DNA of 64,000 bases from Pseudomonas abieticivorans (GTDB lineage: Bacteria; Pseudomonadota; Gammaproteobacteria; Pseudomonadales; Pseudomonadaceae). How positions within the stretch are numbered: position 1 is the stretch's first letter; the number at the start of each line of letters is the position of its first letter. Location: positions 2,799,501-2,863,500 of the forward strand of contig NZ_CP094975.1 of NCBI RefSeq assembly GCF_023509015.1, given 5' to 3'. The notes beneath the pieces were generated by a model that was given only the letters and a program-made list of their open reading frames with translations, was not told where the DNA came from and ran no database searches. Positions 1 through 7,530 of this stretch are shown in pieces. The translations under genes were made by a program, and so were the position numbers.

Positions 1-341
1 ATATCGAAGTAACTCGAGGCCAGTAACAACTGGTAGCCGTGGCGGCTCAAGGTATCGCTGAAGCCCTGGATGGTGTTGGCGAATATTGGCCCGGAGATGT
101 TCGGGATCACCATACCGACGATCTTGCCTCGCGCCGAGGCCAAGCCACCGGCCACCAGGTTGGGCACGTAGCCCAACGCATTCACCACCGTGGCGATGCG
201 CTCGCGACGCTCTGGCGAAACCTGCTCGGGCTGGTTGAAGTAACGCGACACGGTGATCGCGGAAACGCCGGCCTGCTTGGCGACGGTGCTCAGCGTTACT
301 CGGCCGGCGCCGCGCCGCTTGCGTTGCTTGTCATCACTCAA
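1..341 (-). CDS. LacI-family transcriptional repressor, GntR-like (partial, N-terminal part)
   Basis: Only the first 113 or so codons are inside the window; the rest lies to the left. The minus-strand translation has a basic N-terminus (SDDKQRKRRGAGR), a LacI helix-turn-helix (VTLSTVAKQAGVSAITVSRY), the hinge region and the start of the periplasmic-binding-like effector domain (IVGMVIPNISGPIFANTIQG). The start is a TTG at 339-341 with an AGGGG Shine-Dalgarno 7 nt upstream. The sequence style recalls the gluconate repressor GntR of Pseudomonas, and a TAGCGCT-containing palindrome lies just upstream at 427-440, which fits autoregulation. The exact effector is an inference. Family assignment is firm; the GntR identity is moderate. 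Confidence 0.85.
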   Translation of the reverse strand, partial: MSDDKQRKRRGAGRVTLSTVAKQAGVSAITVSRYFNQPEQVSPERRERIATVVNALGYVPNLVAGGLASARGKIVGMVIPNISGPIFANTIQGFSDTLSRHGYQLLLASSYFD

Positions 342-426
342 AACCGGGCCCCTATCTAACGAAAAAGAATATAAAAGTAATTTTTCAGTATTGGACGGTC
401 TATCGGCCCGTTGTCGATACTACCAA

Positions 427-440
427 TGTTAGCGCTAACA
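427..440. promoter_or_regulatory. Operator palindrome for a LacI-family repressor
   Basis: TGTTAGCGCTAACA is a perfect 14-bp palindrome with the central CG typical of LacI/GntR-family operators. It sits 86 bp upstream of the repressor start and about 117 bp upstream of the divergent TonB receptor start, so it could control either gene. The TAGCGCT core matches what I remember of the Pseudomonas GntR operator. Binding is inferred. Confidence 0.6.
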
Positions 441-557
441 ACGTGAATTGTCTGCTACTCGCTCGAGCGAATGCCCAACACACCGGTTTGCGAATCTTCA
501 GGCGCAGTGGTCGTAGAACCGCGGCGGCCAGGGCATACATTCGAGCAGGGCAGGCAC

Positions 558-2777
558 ATGCAAAACAGAATTGGGGAAGGCTTCAAGATCACCGCGCTGG
601 CCTTGGCCGTGGGCGCCGTATTACCAATGAGCGACGTGTTTGCTGGCGAGGCAAACGCCAGCGATACCGCCCAGGAACCGGTGCTCAAATCGGTAACGGT
701 GACCGCCACCCGTCGCGAGGAATCGCTGCAAAAGGTGCCAGTGGCGGTATCAGTGGTGGACGGTGAGCAACTGGGCCGCGAGAACCGCACCAGCATCGAG
801 AGCATCGTCCAACAGATCCCCACGGTGAACTTCCGTACCGGCGCGTCTAACAAGGACACCTCGTTGTTCATCCGCGGCGTGGGCACCATTTCCACCTCCC
901 CGGGCGTGGAGCCTACCGTGGCCACCGTGGTCGACGGCGTGGTGTACGGCCGCCCCGGCATGGCCACCCTCGACCTGCTGGACCTGGAGCGCATCGAAGT
1001 GCTGCGTGGCCCGCAGGGCACGCTGTTCGGCAAGAATGCCTCGGCCGGCGTACTGAACATCATCACCAAGGCGCCGACCGAAGAAACCCACGGCTACGTG
1101 GAACAATCCTACTACCAGGGTAACGAAAGCCGCACCCGCTTCGGCATTGGCGGCGCACTGATCCCGGGTGTGCTGAAGGGCAACATCACTACCCTGATCG
1201 GCAACTACGATGGCAACGTCGACAACAAGGCCAACGGCCAGGAAGTCAACGGCTACAACCGCAAGGGCGTGCGCGGCAAACTGGAGTTCACCCCCAGCGA
1301 AGACTTCAAGCTGACCCTGGCAGCCGACTACATGCAGTCGGCCAGCGACGCACCCAACGGCGTGATCAGCAGCACCAGCAGCACGGCGTTCGCCAATGCC
1401 CTGGCCCCGGTCAACGCCAGCAACCACAACCGCAACATCGAGAGCGACTACCGCACCCACGTCGACGACACCAACAAGGGCCTGTCGGCGCAGATGGACT
1501 GGAACCTGGGCGACTACACCCTGACGTCGATCACCGCCTGGCGCGGCTGGGACAACACCCAGTGGCAGGACGGCGACCGCCTGGCGACCATCAGCACGGC
1601 GTTCCCCGGTACCCAGGACAAGGGCGACCTGAGCTACGACCAATACTCGCAAGAGCTGCGCCTGGCTTCGCCAAAAGGCGAGTTCCTGGAGTACGTGGCC
1701 GGCCTGTACTACATGCACGCCAAGGACGACGAAACCTACCAGCGCACCCTGATCACGCCGACGGCAACCAACCAGGGCATCGCCAACTACGGCACCACCA
1801 GCAACAGTTACTCGGCATTCGGCGAAACCACGCTCAACTTTACGTCCAGGTTCCGTGGCATCGCCGGCTTGCGCTATACCCATGACGAACTGGAATACGA
1901 CCACCGCCGGGTAAGCACCTCTGCCACCACCGTCAGTGGTATCCAGCCGAGCACCAGCAGCTCGGGCAGTACCGACGAAGACGGCTGGTCCGGCCGCCTG
2001 GGCGTGCAGTACGACCTGACCGACTCGGTCACCAGCTACCTGACCTACTCGCGTGGCTACAAGGGCCCGGCCTACAACGTGTTCTTCAACATGCAGCCGC
2101 GTGACACCGACGCACTCAAGCCGGAAACGTCCAACACCTGGGAACTGGGCGTTAAAGCCACCAGCTGGAATAACCGTGTGACCACCAACGTGGCGGTGTT
2201 CCACAGCGATTACGACAACTACCAGGCCAACTTCTACGACACCGTGGCGGGGCAAGTCGTGACCCGCCTGATCAACGCCGGCAGCGTGAGCACCGAAGGC
2301 GTGGAAGCCGACTTCGCCGTGCAGGCCACGCAAAACCTGAAATTCTCCGGTGCCCTGGCCTACACCAAGGCGCGCATTGACCAGTTCAGTTGCCCAGCAG
2401 GTGCCGCCGCCTCGTGCAACGTCAACGGCAAGACCCTGCCGTTCAGCCCGGACTGGAAAACCTACGTGCGCGCCGACTACGACATCCCGCTGGACAACGG
2501 CCTGGATATCGAACTGGGCACCGATTACAACTGGCAAAGCGAAGTGCAGTACGACATCAGCCAGAACCCGGACACCAAACAGGGCGCCTATGGCATCTGG
2601 AACGCCAGCATCGCCCTGGCCGACTACAGCAATGGCTGGCGCGTGTCGCTGCAGGGCAAGAACCTGCTCGACAAGTCCTACTCGCCGCTGCTGGCCTCGG
2701 GCACAGGCTACATCTACCGCGCGGTCCCGCGTGACGATGAACGTTACTTCGGCATTCAAGTACGCAAGGATTTCTAA
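558..2777 (+). CDS. TonB-dependent outer-membrane receptor
   Basis: 739-aa outer-membrane transporter. It begins with a signal peptide (MQNRIGEGFKITALALAVGAV, ending near VFAGEA), then a TonB-box-like stretch (SVTVTATRREESLQKVPVAV), a plug domain with LFIRGVGT and IEVLRGPQGTLFGKNASAGV, and a beta-barrel ending in the aromatic residue F (FGIQVRKDF). An in-frame ATG at 471 would add 29 residues before the signal peptide, so ATG 558 is preferred, although its ribosome site is weak. It is followed after 2 nt by a flavin monooxygenase and then an aldo/keto reductase. Receptors of this class beside such monooxygenases are usually linked to uptake of sulfonate or sulfate-ester compounds, but the substrate is not visible. 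Receptor call is firm, substrate unknown. Confidence 0.93.
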   Translation: MQNRIGEGFKITALALAVGAVLPMSDVFAGEANASDTAQEPVLKSVTVTATRREESLQKVPVAVSVVDGEQLGRENRTSIESIVQQIPTVNFRTGASNKDTSLFIRGVGTISTSPGVEPTVATVVDGVVYGRPGMATLDLLDLERIEVLRGPQGTLFGKNASAGVLNIITKAPTEETHGYVEQSYYQGNESRTRFGIGGALIPGVLKGNITTLIGNYDGNVDNKANGQEVNGYNRKGVRGKLEFTPSEDFKLTLAADYMQSASDAPNGVISSTSSTAFANALAPVNASNHNRNIESDYRTHVDDTNKGLSAQMDWNLGDYTLTSITAWRGWDNTQWQDGDRLATISTAFPGTQDKGDLSYDQYSQELRLASPKGEFLEYVAGLYYMHAKDDETYQRTLITPTATNQGIANYGTTSNSYSAFGETTLNFTSRFRGIAGLRYTHDELEYDHRRVSTSATTVSGIQPSTSSSGSTDEDGWSGRLGVQYDLTDSVTSYLTYSRGYKGPAYNVFFNMQPRDTDALKPETSNTWELGVKATSWNNRVTTNVAVFHSDYDNYQANFYDTVAGQVVTRLINAGSVSTEGVEADFAVQATQNLKFSGALAYTKARIDQFSCPAGAAASCNVNGKTLPFSPDWKTYVRADYDIPLDNGLDIELGTDYNWQSEVQYDISQNPDTKQGAYGIWNASIALADYSNGWRVSLQGKNLLDKSYSPLLASGTGYIYRAVPRDDERYFGIQVRKDF

Positions 2778-2779
2778 GC

Positions 2780-4117
2780 ATGAGCCAGGCACCACGACAG
2801 CTGAAACTGGGCGCGTTTCTGATGGCCACCGGGCACCACGTGGCGGCCTGGCGGCACCCTGATGTCCCGGCCGATGCCGGCCTTGATTTCGCCCACTACA
2901 AGCACCTGGCGCAGGTGGCCGAGGCGGCGCGTTTCGACACGTTGTTTATCGCTGACAGCGTGGCGGCGGCCACCGGTGACATCGCCAGCCGCATGGCCCG
3001 CTCCGACCATTTCGAGCCGTTGACGCTGCTCTCGGCGCTGAGTGCGGTCACCGAGCGCATCGGCTTGATCAGCACGGTAACCACCAGCTACAACGAGCCC
3101 TACCACGTAGCGCGCAAGTTCGCCTCGCTTGATCACCTGTCCGCTGGCCGCGCGGGTTGGAACCTGGTCACCAGTGACGCTGCGGCCGAGGCCCTGAATT
3201 TCGGCCGCGAGCAACACATCGGCCACGCCGAGCGCTACAGCCGGGCGCGGGAGTTCCATGAAGTGGTCACCGGTTTGTGGGACAGCTGGCAGGACGATGC
3301 GTTTACGCGTGACAAGGCCAGCGGCCAATACTACGACCCGGCCCGCCTGCATGTGCTCAATCACAAGGGCGAGCACTTTCAGGTCAAGGGCCCGCTGAAC
3401 GTCGCACGCTCGCCCCAGGGTCGGCCGGTGATCGTGCAGGCGGGCGCCTCGCAAACCGGTCGCGACCTGGCCGCGCAAACCGCTGAAGTGGTCTTTACTG
3501 CGCAAACCTCGTTGGCCAATGCCCAGGCGTTCTACGCAGACATCAAAGGCCGGCTGGCGGAGTATGGGCGCGACGAGGATTCGTTGAAAATCATGCCTGG
3601 GGTGTTCGTGGTCGTCGGTGCAACCGAAGCCTTGGCGCGGGAAAAATTCGAGTCATTCCAAGCGTTGGTCGAACCCGAAGTGGGCGTCGCGCTGCTAGGG
3701 CGTATGCTCGGTAACTTCGATCTGTCCGGCTACCCGCTGGACGGGCCGTTGCCAGAGCTGCCATTGACCGACAGTGGCCAGCAGAGCCGGCAGAAGCTGC
3801 TGACCGAACTGGCCGGGCGCGAGAACTTGAGCCTGGCCGAATTGGGTCGCAAAATCGCCGGTGGGCGCGGGCATTACAGCCTGATCGGAACCCCTTCGCA
3901 GATTGCCGATCAGTTGCAGGAGTGGTTTGAGCAGGGTGCGGCCGATGGCTTCAACGTGCTGGTGCCGCATTTGCCCGGTGGCCTGGAGGATTTCGCAGAC
4001 CACGTGGTACCCGAGCTGCAACGCCGCGGGCTGTTTCGCACCGAGTACGAAGGCAAGACCTTGCGCGAGAACCTGGGCCTTAAAAAGCCCATCAATCAAT
4101 TCGCCACTCACGTGTAG
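2780..4117 (+). CDS. FMN-dependent monooxygenase, NtaA/SnaA/DszA-type LLM flavoprotein
   Basis: 445-aa bacterial-luciferase-like TIM-barrel protein. Features of the NtaA/SnaA/DszA branch are visible: start LKLGAFLMATGHHVAAWRHP, the central RAGWNLVTS motif, AERYSRAREF, then GRPVIVQAGASQTGRDLAA and a C-terminal IGTPSQIADQLQEWFEQGAADGFN block. The family uses FMNH2 supplied by a separate reductase to oxygenate C-S, C-N or similar bonds. The ATG lies 2 nt after the TonB receptor stop, so the two are very likely co-transcribed. Its stop codon is the TAG of a REP element that begins right there. A role in opening an organosulfur compound is inferred from the neighbourhood (tau and ssu genes, ssuA relic), not from active-site residues. 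Confidence 0.88.
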   Translation: MSQAPRQLKLGAFLMATGHHVAAWRHPDVPADAGLDFAHYKHLAQVAEAARFDTLFIADSVAAATGDIASRMARSDHFEPLTLLSALSAVTERIGLISTVTTSYNEPYHVARKFASLDHLSAGRAGWNLVTSDAAAEALNFGREQHIGHAERYSRAREFHEVVTGLWDSWQDDAFTRDKASGQYYDPARLHVLNHKGEHFQVKGPLNVARSPQGRPVIVQAGASQTGRDLAAQTAEVVFTAQTSLANAQAFYADIKGRLAEYGRDEDSLKIMPGVFVVVGATEALAREKFESFQALVEPEVGVALLGRMLGNFDLSGYPLDGPLPELPLTDSGQQSRQKLLTELAGRENLSLAELGRKIAGGRGHYSLIGTPSQIADQLQEWFEQGAADGFNVLVPHLPGGLEDFADHVVPELQRRGLFRTEYEGKTLRENLGLKKPINQFATHV

Positions 4118-4181
4118 GAGCAAGGCTTGCCCGCGACGGCGTCTTCAAGGCCGTCATCGCGAGCAAGCTCGGCTCCCACAG
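4113..4181. repeat. REP-type palindromic pair
   Basis: An imperfect inverted repeat whose arms begin gtaggagcaaggcttgcccg and end gagcaagctcggctcccaca, separated by a GACGGC...GCCGTC stem. It is the common Pseudomonas REP doublet with a GGGAGC/GCTCCC-type border. It overlaps the stop codon of the upstream monooxygenase and separates it from the aldo/keto reductase. It may act as an mRNA 3'-end stabiliser. Confidence 0.8.
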
Positions 4182-4213
4182 GATCAAAAGCCTCAAACAA
4201 GAAAGGAATTTTG

Positions 4214-5251
4214 ATGACTTACATTGCTGCCGAAAATCGCTACGAGTCTATTCCCTACCGCCGCGTAGGCCGCAGCGGCCTGGTCTTGCCAGCGCTGTCG
4301 CTGGGCCTGTGGCACAACTTTGGTGACAGCACACCCATCGATACCCAGCGCGCCTTGCTGCGCACTGCCTTCGACCTGGGCATCAACCACTTCGACCTGG
4401 CCAACAACTACGGCCCGCCCTACGGCAGTGCCGAGATCAACTTCGGCCGCCTGCTGCGCGAAGACTTCAAGCACTACCGCGACGAGTTGATCATCTCCAG
4501 CAAAGCCGGCTGGGACATGTGGCCTGGCCCGTACGGGCAAGGTGGCGGTTCGCGCAAATACGTGCTGGCCAGCCTGGACCAGAGCCTGCAACGGCTGGGC
4601 CTGGACTATGTCGACATTTTCTATTCGCACCGCTTCGACCCCGACACCCCGCTGGAAGAAACCGCCAGCGCCCTGGCCACTGCAGTACAGCAGGGCAAGG
4701 CGCTGTACATCGGCATCTCGTCCTACTCGGGGGTTAAAACCCGCGAGATGGCCAAGCTGCTGCAGGAATGGAAAGTGCCGTTGCTGATCCACCAACCGGC
4801 CTACAACCTGCTCAACCGCTGGGTGGAAAAAGACCTGCTCGACGTCACCGATGAACTGGGTGCCGGCGTGATCGCCTTCACCCCGTTGGCCCAGGGCCTG
4901 CTGACCGACAAGTACCTCAACGGCGTGCCCAAGGATGCGCGGGTGAACAAGCCGGGCGGTGGTTCGCTGCTGCAGTCGCACCTGTCCGAAAGCAACCTGG
5001 CGCACATCCGCGCCCTCAACGAGATCGCCCAACGGCGCGGCCAGAGCCTGGCGCAACTGGCCCTGGCCTGGACCCTGCGCGACCCGCGCGTGACCTCGGC
5101 ACTGATCGGCGCCAGCAAGCCCGAGCAGATCATCGAGAACGTTGGGGCGCTGAAAAACCTTTCGTTTACTGCCGAAGAACTGGCGCAGATCGACCGCTTC
5201 GCCGTCGAAGGCGGCATCAACCTGTGGGAAAAGCCCTCCACGGCCGAGTAA
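4214..5251 (+). CDS. Aldo/keto reductase, YghZ/MgrA type (L-glyceraldehyde-3-phosphate reductase family)
   Basis: 345-aa AKR14-type reductase. It shows the N-terminal YRRVGRSGLVLPALSLGLWHNFGD, the FDLANNYGPPYGSAE stretch holding the catalytic Asp and Tyr, the Lys in ISSKAGW and the catalytic His in FYSHRFD; the NADPH-binding end is TSALIGASKPEQIIENV. ATG 4214 is chosen over the upstream in-frame start because it has a GAAAGGAA ribosome site and opens directly into family sequence. In E. coli the relative YghZ reduces L-glyceraldehyde-3-phosphate and methylglyoxal; here, behind a monooxygenase, it may reduce the aldehyde released by desulfonation. That role is inference. A weak GC-rich hairpin without T-run follows at 5262-5280. 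Confidence 0.9.
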   Translation: MTYIAAENRYESIPYRRVGRSGLVLPALSLGLWHNFGDSTPIDTQRALLRTAFDLGINHFDLANNYGPPYGSAEINFGRLLREDFKHYRDELIISSKAGWDMWPGPYGQGGGSRKYVLASLDQSLQRLGLDYVDIFYSHRFDPDTPLEETASALATAVQQGKALYIGISSYSGVKTREMAKLLQEWKVPLLIHQPAYNLLNRWVEKDLLDVTDELGAGVIAFTPLAQGLLTDKYLNGVPKDARVNKPGGGSLLQSHLSESNLAHIRALNEIAQRRGQSLAQLALAWTLRDPRVTSALIGASKPEQIIENVGALKNLSFTAEELAQIDRFAVEGGINLWEKPSTAE

Positions 5252-5331
5252 CCGCTAAACCGGGGGCGTTAACGCGCCCCGCAACCCCTTCCACCTTGCG
5301 CATCGGCTAACAGAAAGGCTCCAGCTCCCAC

Positions 5332-5391
5332 AACCTGAGCCCGGCCGATGCGCGCGCGGCATTCGAGCAAGGCAGCGTGGATGCCTGGGGG
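5332..5391 (+). pseudogene. ssuA relic (internal fragment of a sulfonate-binding protein gene)
   Basis: Reading from 5332 gives NLSPADARAAFEQGSVDAWG and then TRIHRWR and a stop. This matches the PPADARAAFERGSVDAW block of the intact SsuA encoded at 17865-18830 nearly residue for residue, but nothing on either side is SsuA-like. It is therefore a short scar of a lost ssuA paralogue that once followed the monooxygenase and reductase genes, and it supports a sulfonate role for that set. The break lies just left of the hipBA promoter, suggesting the toxin-antitoxin module replaced the gene. Confidence 0.7.
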
Positions 5392-5460
5392 ACCCGTATT
5401 CATCGTTGGCGCTGAGCCAGGGGCATAGCCGCCTTTTGGCCAACGGTAAGGCTGCGGTTA

Positions 5461-5630
5461 ATCCTCATGATCGTGGGGACTATGTCGCAATTTGCTGCTA
5501 CCCTCACAAAATCCGCATGATCGTGAGTATTTACTCTGAAATTAGTGCTGCCAAGCGTAAAACCTCACGGTTGTAAGGATTTGGTCGTCAAACTAATGAG
5601 TTTATGCATAAACCGCACGAACATGAGGAT
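5461..5630. promoter_or_regulatory. Array of four HipB-type operators at 50-bp spacing
   Basis: Four imperfect 20-bp palindromes lie at 5461-5480, 5511-5530, 5561-5580 and 5611-5630. Examples are ATCCTCATGATCGTGGGGAC and AACCGCACGAACATGAGGAT, giving a consensus near A(T/A)CC(T/G)CA-N6-TGAGGAT. The start-to-start distance is exactly 50 bp each time. The last copy ends 7 nt before the hipB start at 5638 and covers its ribosome-binding site. Several repeated operators upstream of hipB are known in E. coli (TATCC-N8-GGATA), so HipB/HipBA autorepression is the natural reading. Confidence 0.75.
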
Positions 5631-5637
5631 TCTGGGA

Positions 5638-5937
5638 ATGTTGCTTCCAGTAAAAACCGCAGATTCACTGGGTTTGATCATGCGAGCCAGCCGCAAAGCC
5701 ATGTCAATTCGACAGGACGATGCAGCAGGCATGATTGGCATCAGTGAAAATTTTCTGAGCAAGGTTGAGCGTGGCGGTGAAGCGGTGCAGTGGGGCAAGG
5801 TATTCCAGGCTTTAGAGGCGTTGGGTTTGAAGCTGAGCGTCGAGGTGCCAGACTCCGTTGCCCAGCAGACCCTGCTGAATATGGCTAAGTACGACGCTAC
5901 GAAGCTTACAGCCAAACCTGCGGGGCCTCGCTTTTGA
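5638..5937 (+). CDS. hipB: HipB-like antitoxin, XRE-family repressor
   Basis: 99-aa helix-turn-helix protein. The region TADSLGLIMRASRKAMSIRQ-DDAAGMIGISENFLSKVERG is a Cro/XRE HTH, followed by WGKVFQALEALGLKLSVEVP, the dimerisation strand typical of HipB. The C-terminal tail (LNMAKYDATKLTAKPAGPRF) is longer than a minimal HTH and could reach the toxin. ATG 5638 is preferred because a GAGG lies 9 nt upstream; an in-frame ATG at 5623 sits inside the last operator. The stop overlaps the hipA start (TTGA), so antitoxin and toxin translation are coupled. It should neutralise HipA and repress the operon through the four palindromes upstream. Confidence 0.88.
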   Translation: MLLPVKTADSLGLIMRASRKAMSIRQDDAAGMIGISENFLSKVERGGEAVQWGKVFQALEALGLKLSVEVPDSVAQQTLLNMAKYDATKLTAKPAGPRF

Positions 5938-7235
5938 GTCGCGAGTTGGAGGTCTGGACCAATGAAGCTTGGGTTGGCACGCTGTCCGAGCAAAACGGTT
6001 TGTGGCGCCTTTCGTACAGCGCCCAATGGCTTGCCTCACCGGATCATTACCCAATAGCACCGAGCCTGCCCTTGCAGAAAGAGCCGATTATCGACGGCAG
6101 CTCCGTACGCCCTGTGCAGTGGTACTTTGATAATCTTTTGCCCGAAGAGGGCCAACGTATCCTGATCGCCAAGGCTGCGCGGGTAACGGTCGAGGATGCC
6201 TTTGGTTTGCTGGCCTGTTTTGGGGCCGAGTCGGCGGGCTCTCTCACCCTTTTGTCACCTGGGCAGGGGCAGGCGCCTGGCAGTCTTGAGCCATTGACGG
6301 ACGAGGAGCTTTCGAGGCGTATCCGGGAAATGCCGCACGTGCCTTTGGCCGAGCAGGCACAAAAGCGCATGTCGCTGGCCGGTGCCCAGCACAAGGTGGC
6401 GATCGTATTGAAGGATGGTGAGTTGTGGGAGCCCACCGGCAGCATGCCCTCCACGCACATTCTGAAGCCTGACCACCCGTCTGAAGAGTATGCCCATTCG
6501 GTGATCAACGAGTGGTTTGTTATGACCCTTGCAAGACGGGTAGGTCTTAACGTGCCACCTGTCGTCCGGCGGTATGTTCCGGAGCCGGTCTATTTAATCG
6601 AGCGCTTTGATCGTCGTTTTGCGCAAACGCACTGGGAGCGTTTGCACAGCATTGATGCCTGCCAGTTATTGCAGTTGGACCGTGCCTTCAAATACTCCGC
6701 TGGCAGCATCCCGAAACTGAATGAAATCGTCCAGCTCTGCACCATGCGCCTTGCAACCACCCAGGCACTTTACCGTTGGGTATTGTTCAACGTACTGATC
6801 GGTAATACCGATGCGCATTTGAAAAACCTGAGTTTTTTGATGACGGGCGATGATGTCGAGTTGGCGCCCTTTTACGACTTATTGAGTACTGCCGTTTACG
6901 AGACGGCCACGTTTGACAAGCAACGCTGGCCAAGCCAAGTGGAGATGGCCTGGCCCATTCAAGGCACATCCCGAATGGTCGATCAGACGGCCGCTCGTCT
7001 TATCGAGGCGGGGCAAGTCATGGGGCTATCGCAGGCCACGGCAACGCGTCAGCTCGCGGCTATGGGTAAAGCGATAAAAGAGCAAGCCGAGCAGCTTCTG
7101 ACCGAGGTTGAGCAAGGGAACGGGAAGTTGCTTGAGCAGCGTCCTGAACTGGCCGCGACCTTTGCAGGCGAAATGCGGTGCTTGCGTGCAATCGTCTACG
7201 TCATCATTCGAGATATGTGTGCCCAGGCGCTGTAG
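5934..7235 (+). CDS. hipA: HipA serine/threonine-protein kinase toxin
   Basis: 433-aa HipA. The N-terminal HipA_N domain spans roughly residues 5-105 (LEVWTNEAWVGTL, PVQWYFDNLLPEEGQR). MSLAGAQHK holds Ser147, equivalent to the autophosphorylated Ser150 of E. coli HipA. The kinase core has HILKPD (ATP Lys region), LIERFDRR, the catalytic GNTDAHLKN (Asp293, Asn298) and the metal-binding APFYD (Asp315). All key residues are present, so the kinase should be active; E. coli HipA phosphorylates glutamyl-tRNA synthetase and causes persistence. Start is TTG 5934, overlapping the hipB stop by 4 nt. Base composition is visibly lower in GC than the flanking metabolic genes, consistent with horizontal transfer. 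Confidence 0.93.
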   Translation: MSRELEVWTNEAWVGTLSEQNGLWRLSYSAQWLASPDHYPIAPSLPLQKEPIIDGSSVRPVQWYFDNLLPEEGQRILIAKAARVTVEDAFGLLACFGAESAGSLTLLSPGQGQAPGSLEPLTDEELSRRIREMPHVPLAEQAQKRMSLAGAQHKVAIVLKDGELWEPTGSMPSTHILKPDHPSEEYAHSVINEWFVMTLARRVGLNVPPVVRRYVPEPVYLIERFDRRFAQTHWERLHSIDACQLLQLDRAFKYSAGSIPKLNEIVQLCTMRLATTQALYRWVLFNVLIGNTDAHLKNLSFLMTGDDVELAPFYDLLSTAVYETATFDKQRWPSQVEMAWPIQGTSRMVDQTAARLIEAGQVMGLSQATATRQLAAMGKAIKEQAEQLLTEVEQGNGKLLEQRPELAATFAGEMRCLRAIVYVIIRDMCAQAL

Positions 7236-7303
7236 CCGTTCTTCGGGAAACTTCCTACAGCATTCCCGGAAACCCGTATCTAGCTCCCCCTTCCTGACCT
7301 GCT

Positions 7304-7309
7304 TATAGT
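7304..7309 (+). promoter_or_regulatory. Putative -10 element of the structured leader
   Basis: TATAGT lies 5 nt before the first hairpin at 7314, so a start site about 6-8 nt downstream would place the hairpin at the transcript 5' end. No good -35 is visible at 17 bp. Low confidence. Confidence 0.35.
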
Positions 7310-7313
7310 CCGT

Positions 7314-7482
7314 CCCGTCGTCGACAGATCAACGACCGGGCCTTGCATCCCGTCCAAGAGATCAGTCCCATAACTGCACAGCAGGCTACCCTGTCTGCTG
7401 ATGCGTTATGGCAGCTGTGTGTGGGAGGTCTTCGGATCTGCCGGCTACTTGGACCGGTTTGCAAGCCTGCACACAGCTGCCA
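7314..7482 (+). ncRNA. Highly structured RNA leader upstream of a small ORF
   Basis: Successive stems can be drawn by eye. CCCGTCGT (7314-7321) pairs with ACGACCGGG (7332-7340, one bulge). CTTG pairs with CAAG (7342-7358). CAGCAG (7379-7384) pairs with CTGCTG (7395-7400). A long stem GGCAGCTGTGTG (7410-7421) pairs perfectly with CACACAGCTGCC (7470-7481), extended by two wobble and two G-C pairs. Inside the long stem are a hairpin with a UUCG tetraloop (AGGTC-TTCG-GATCT, 7426-7439) and CCGG...CCGG (7441-7457), making a three-way junction. It ends 48 nt before the ATG of a 79-aa protein. From memory, similar leaders recur before small ORFs in Pseudomonas genomes. It could be a cis-regulatory leader or a processed small RNA. 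Confidence 0.6.
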
Positions 7483-7530
7483 CCCAATCGTCTGCAACGA
7501 AGGTGGCTATCGCATCCAAGGAAAGCAATC

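Noticed and set aside
750..2795. 681-aa open frame on the minus strand
   Set aside because: It is the antisense shadow of the TonB receptor; the translation is low-complexity and matches no family.
5262..5280. GGGGGCG...CGCCCC hairpin as terminator
   Set aside because: Short stem and no T-run, so it is mentioned only in the reductase entry.
7410..7481. tRNA-like cloverleaf in the leader
   Set aside because: It has a three-way junction, but no CCA-type acceptor, T-loop or anticodon arm pattern.
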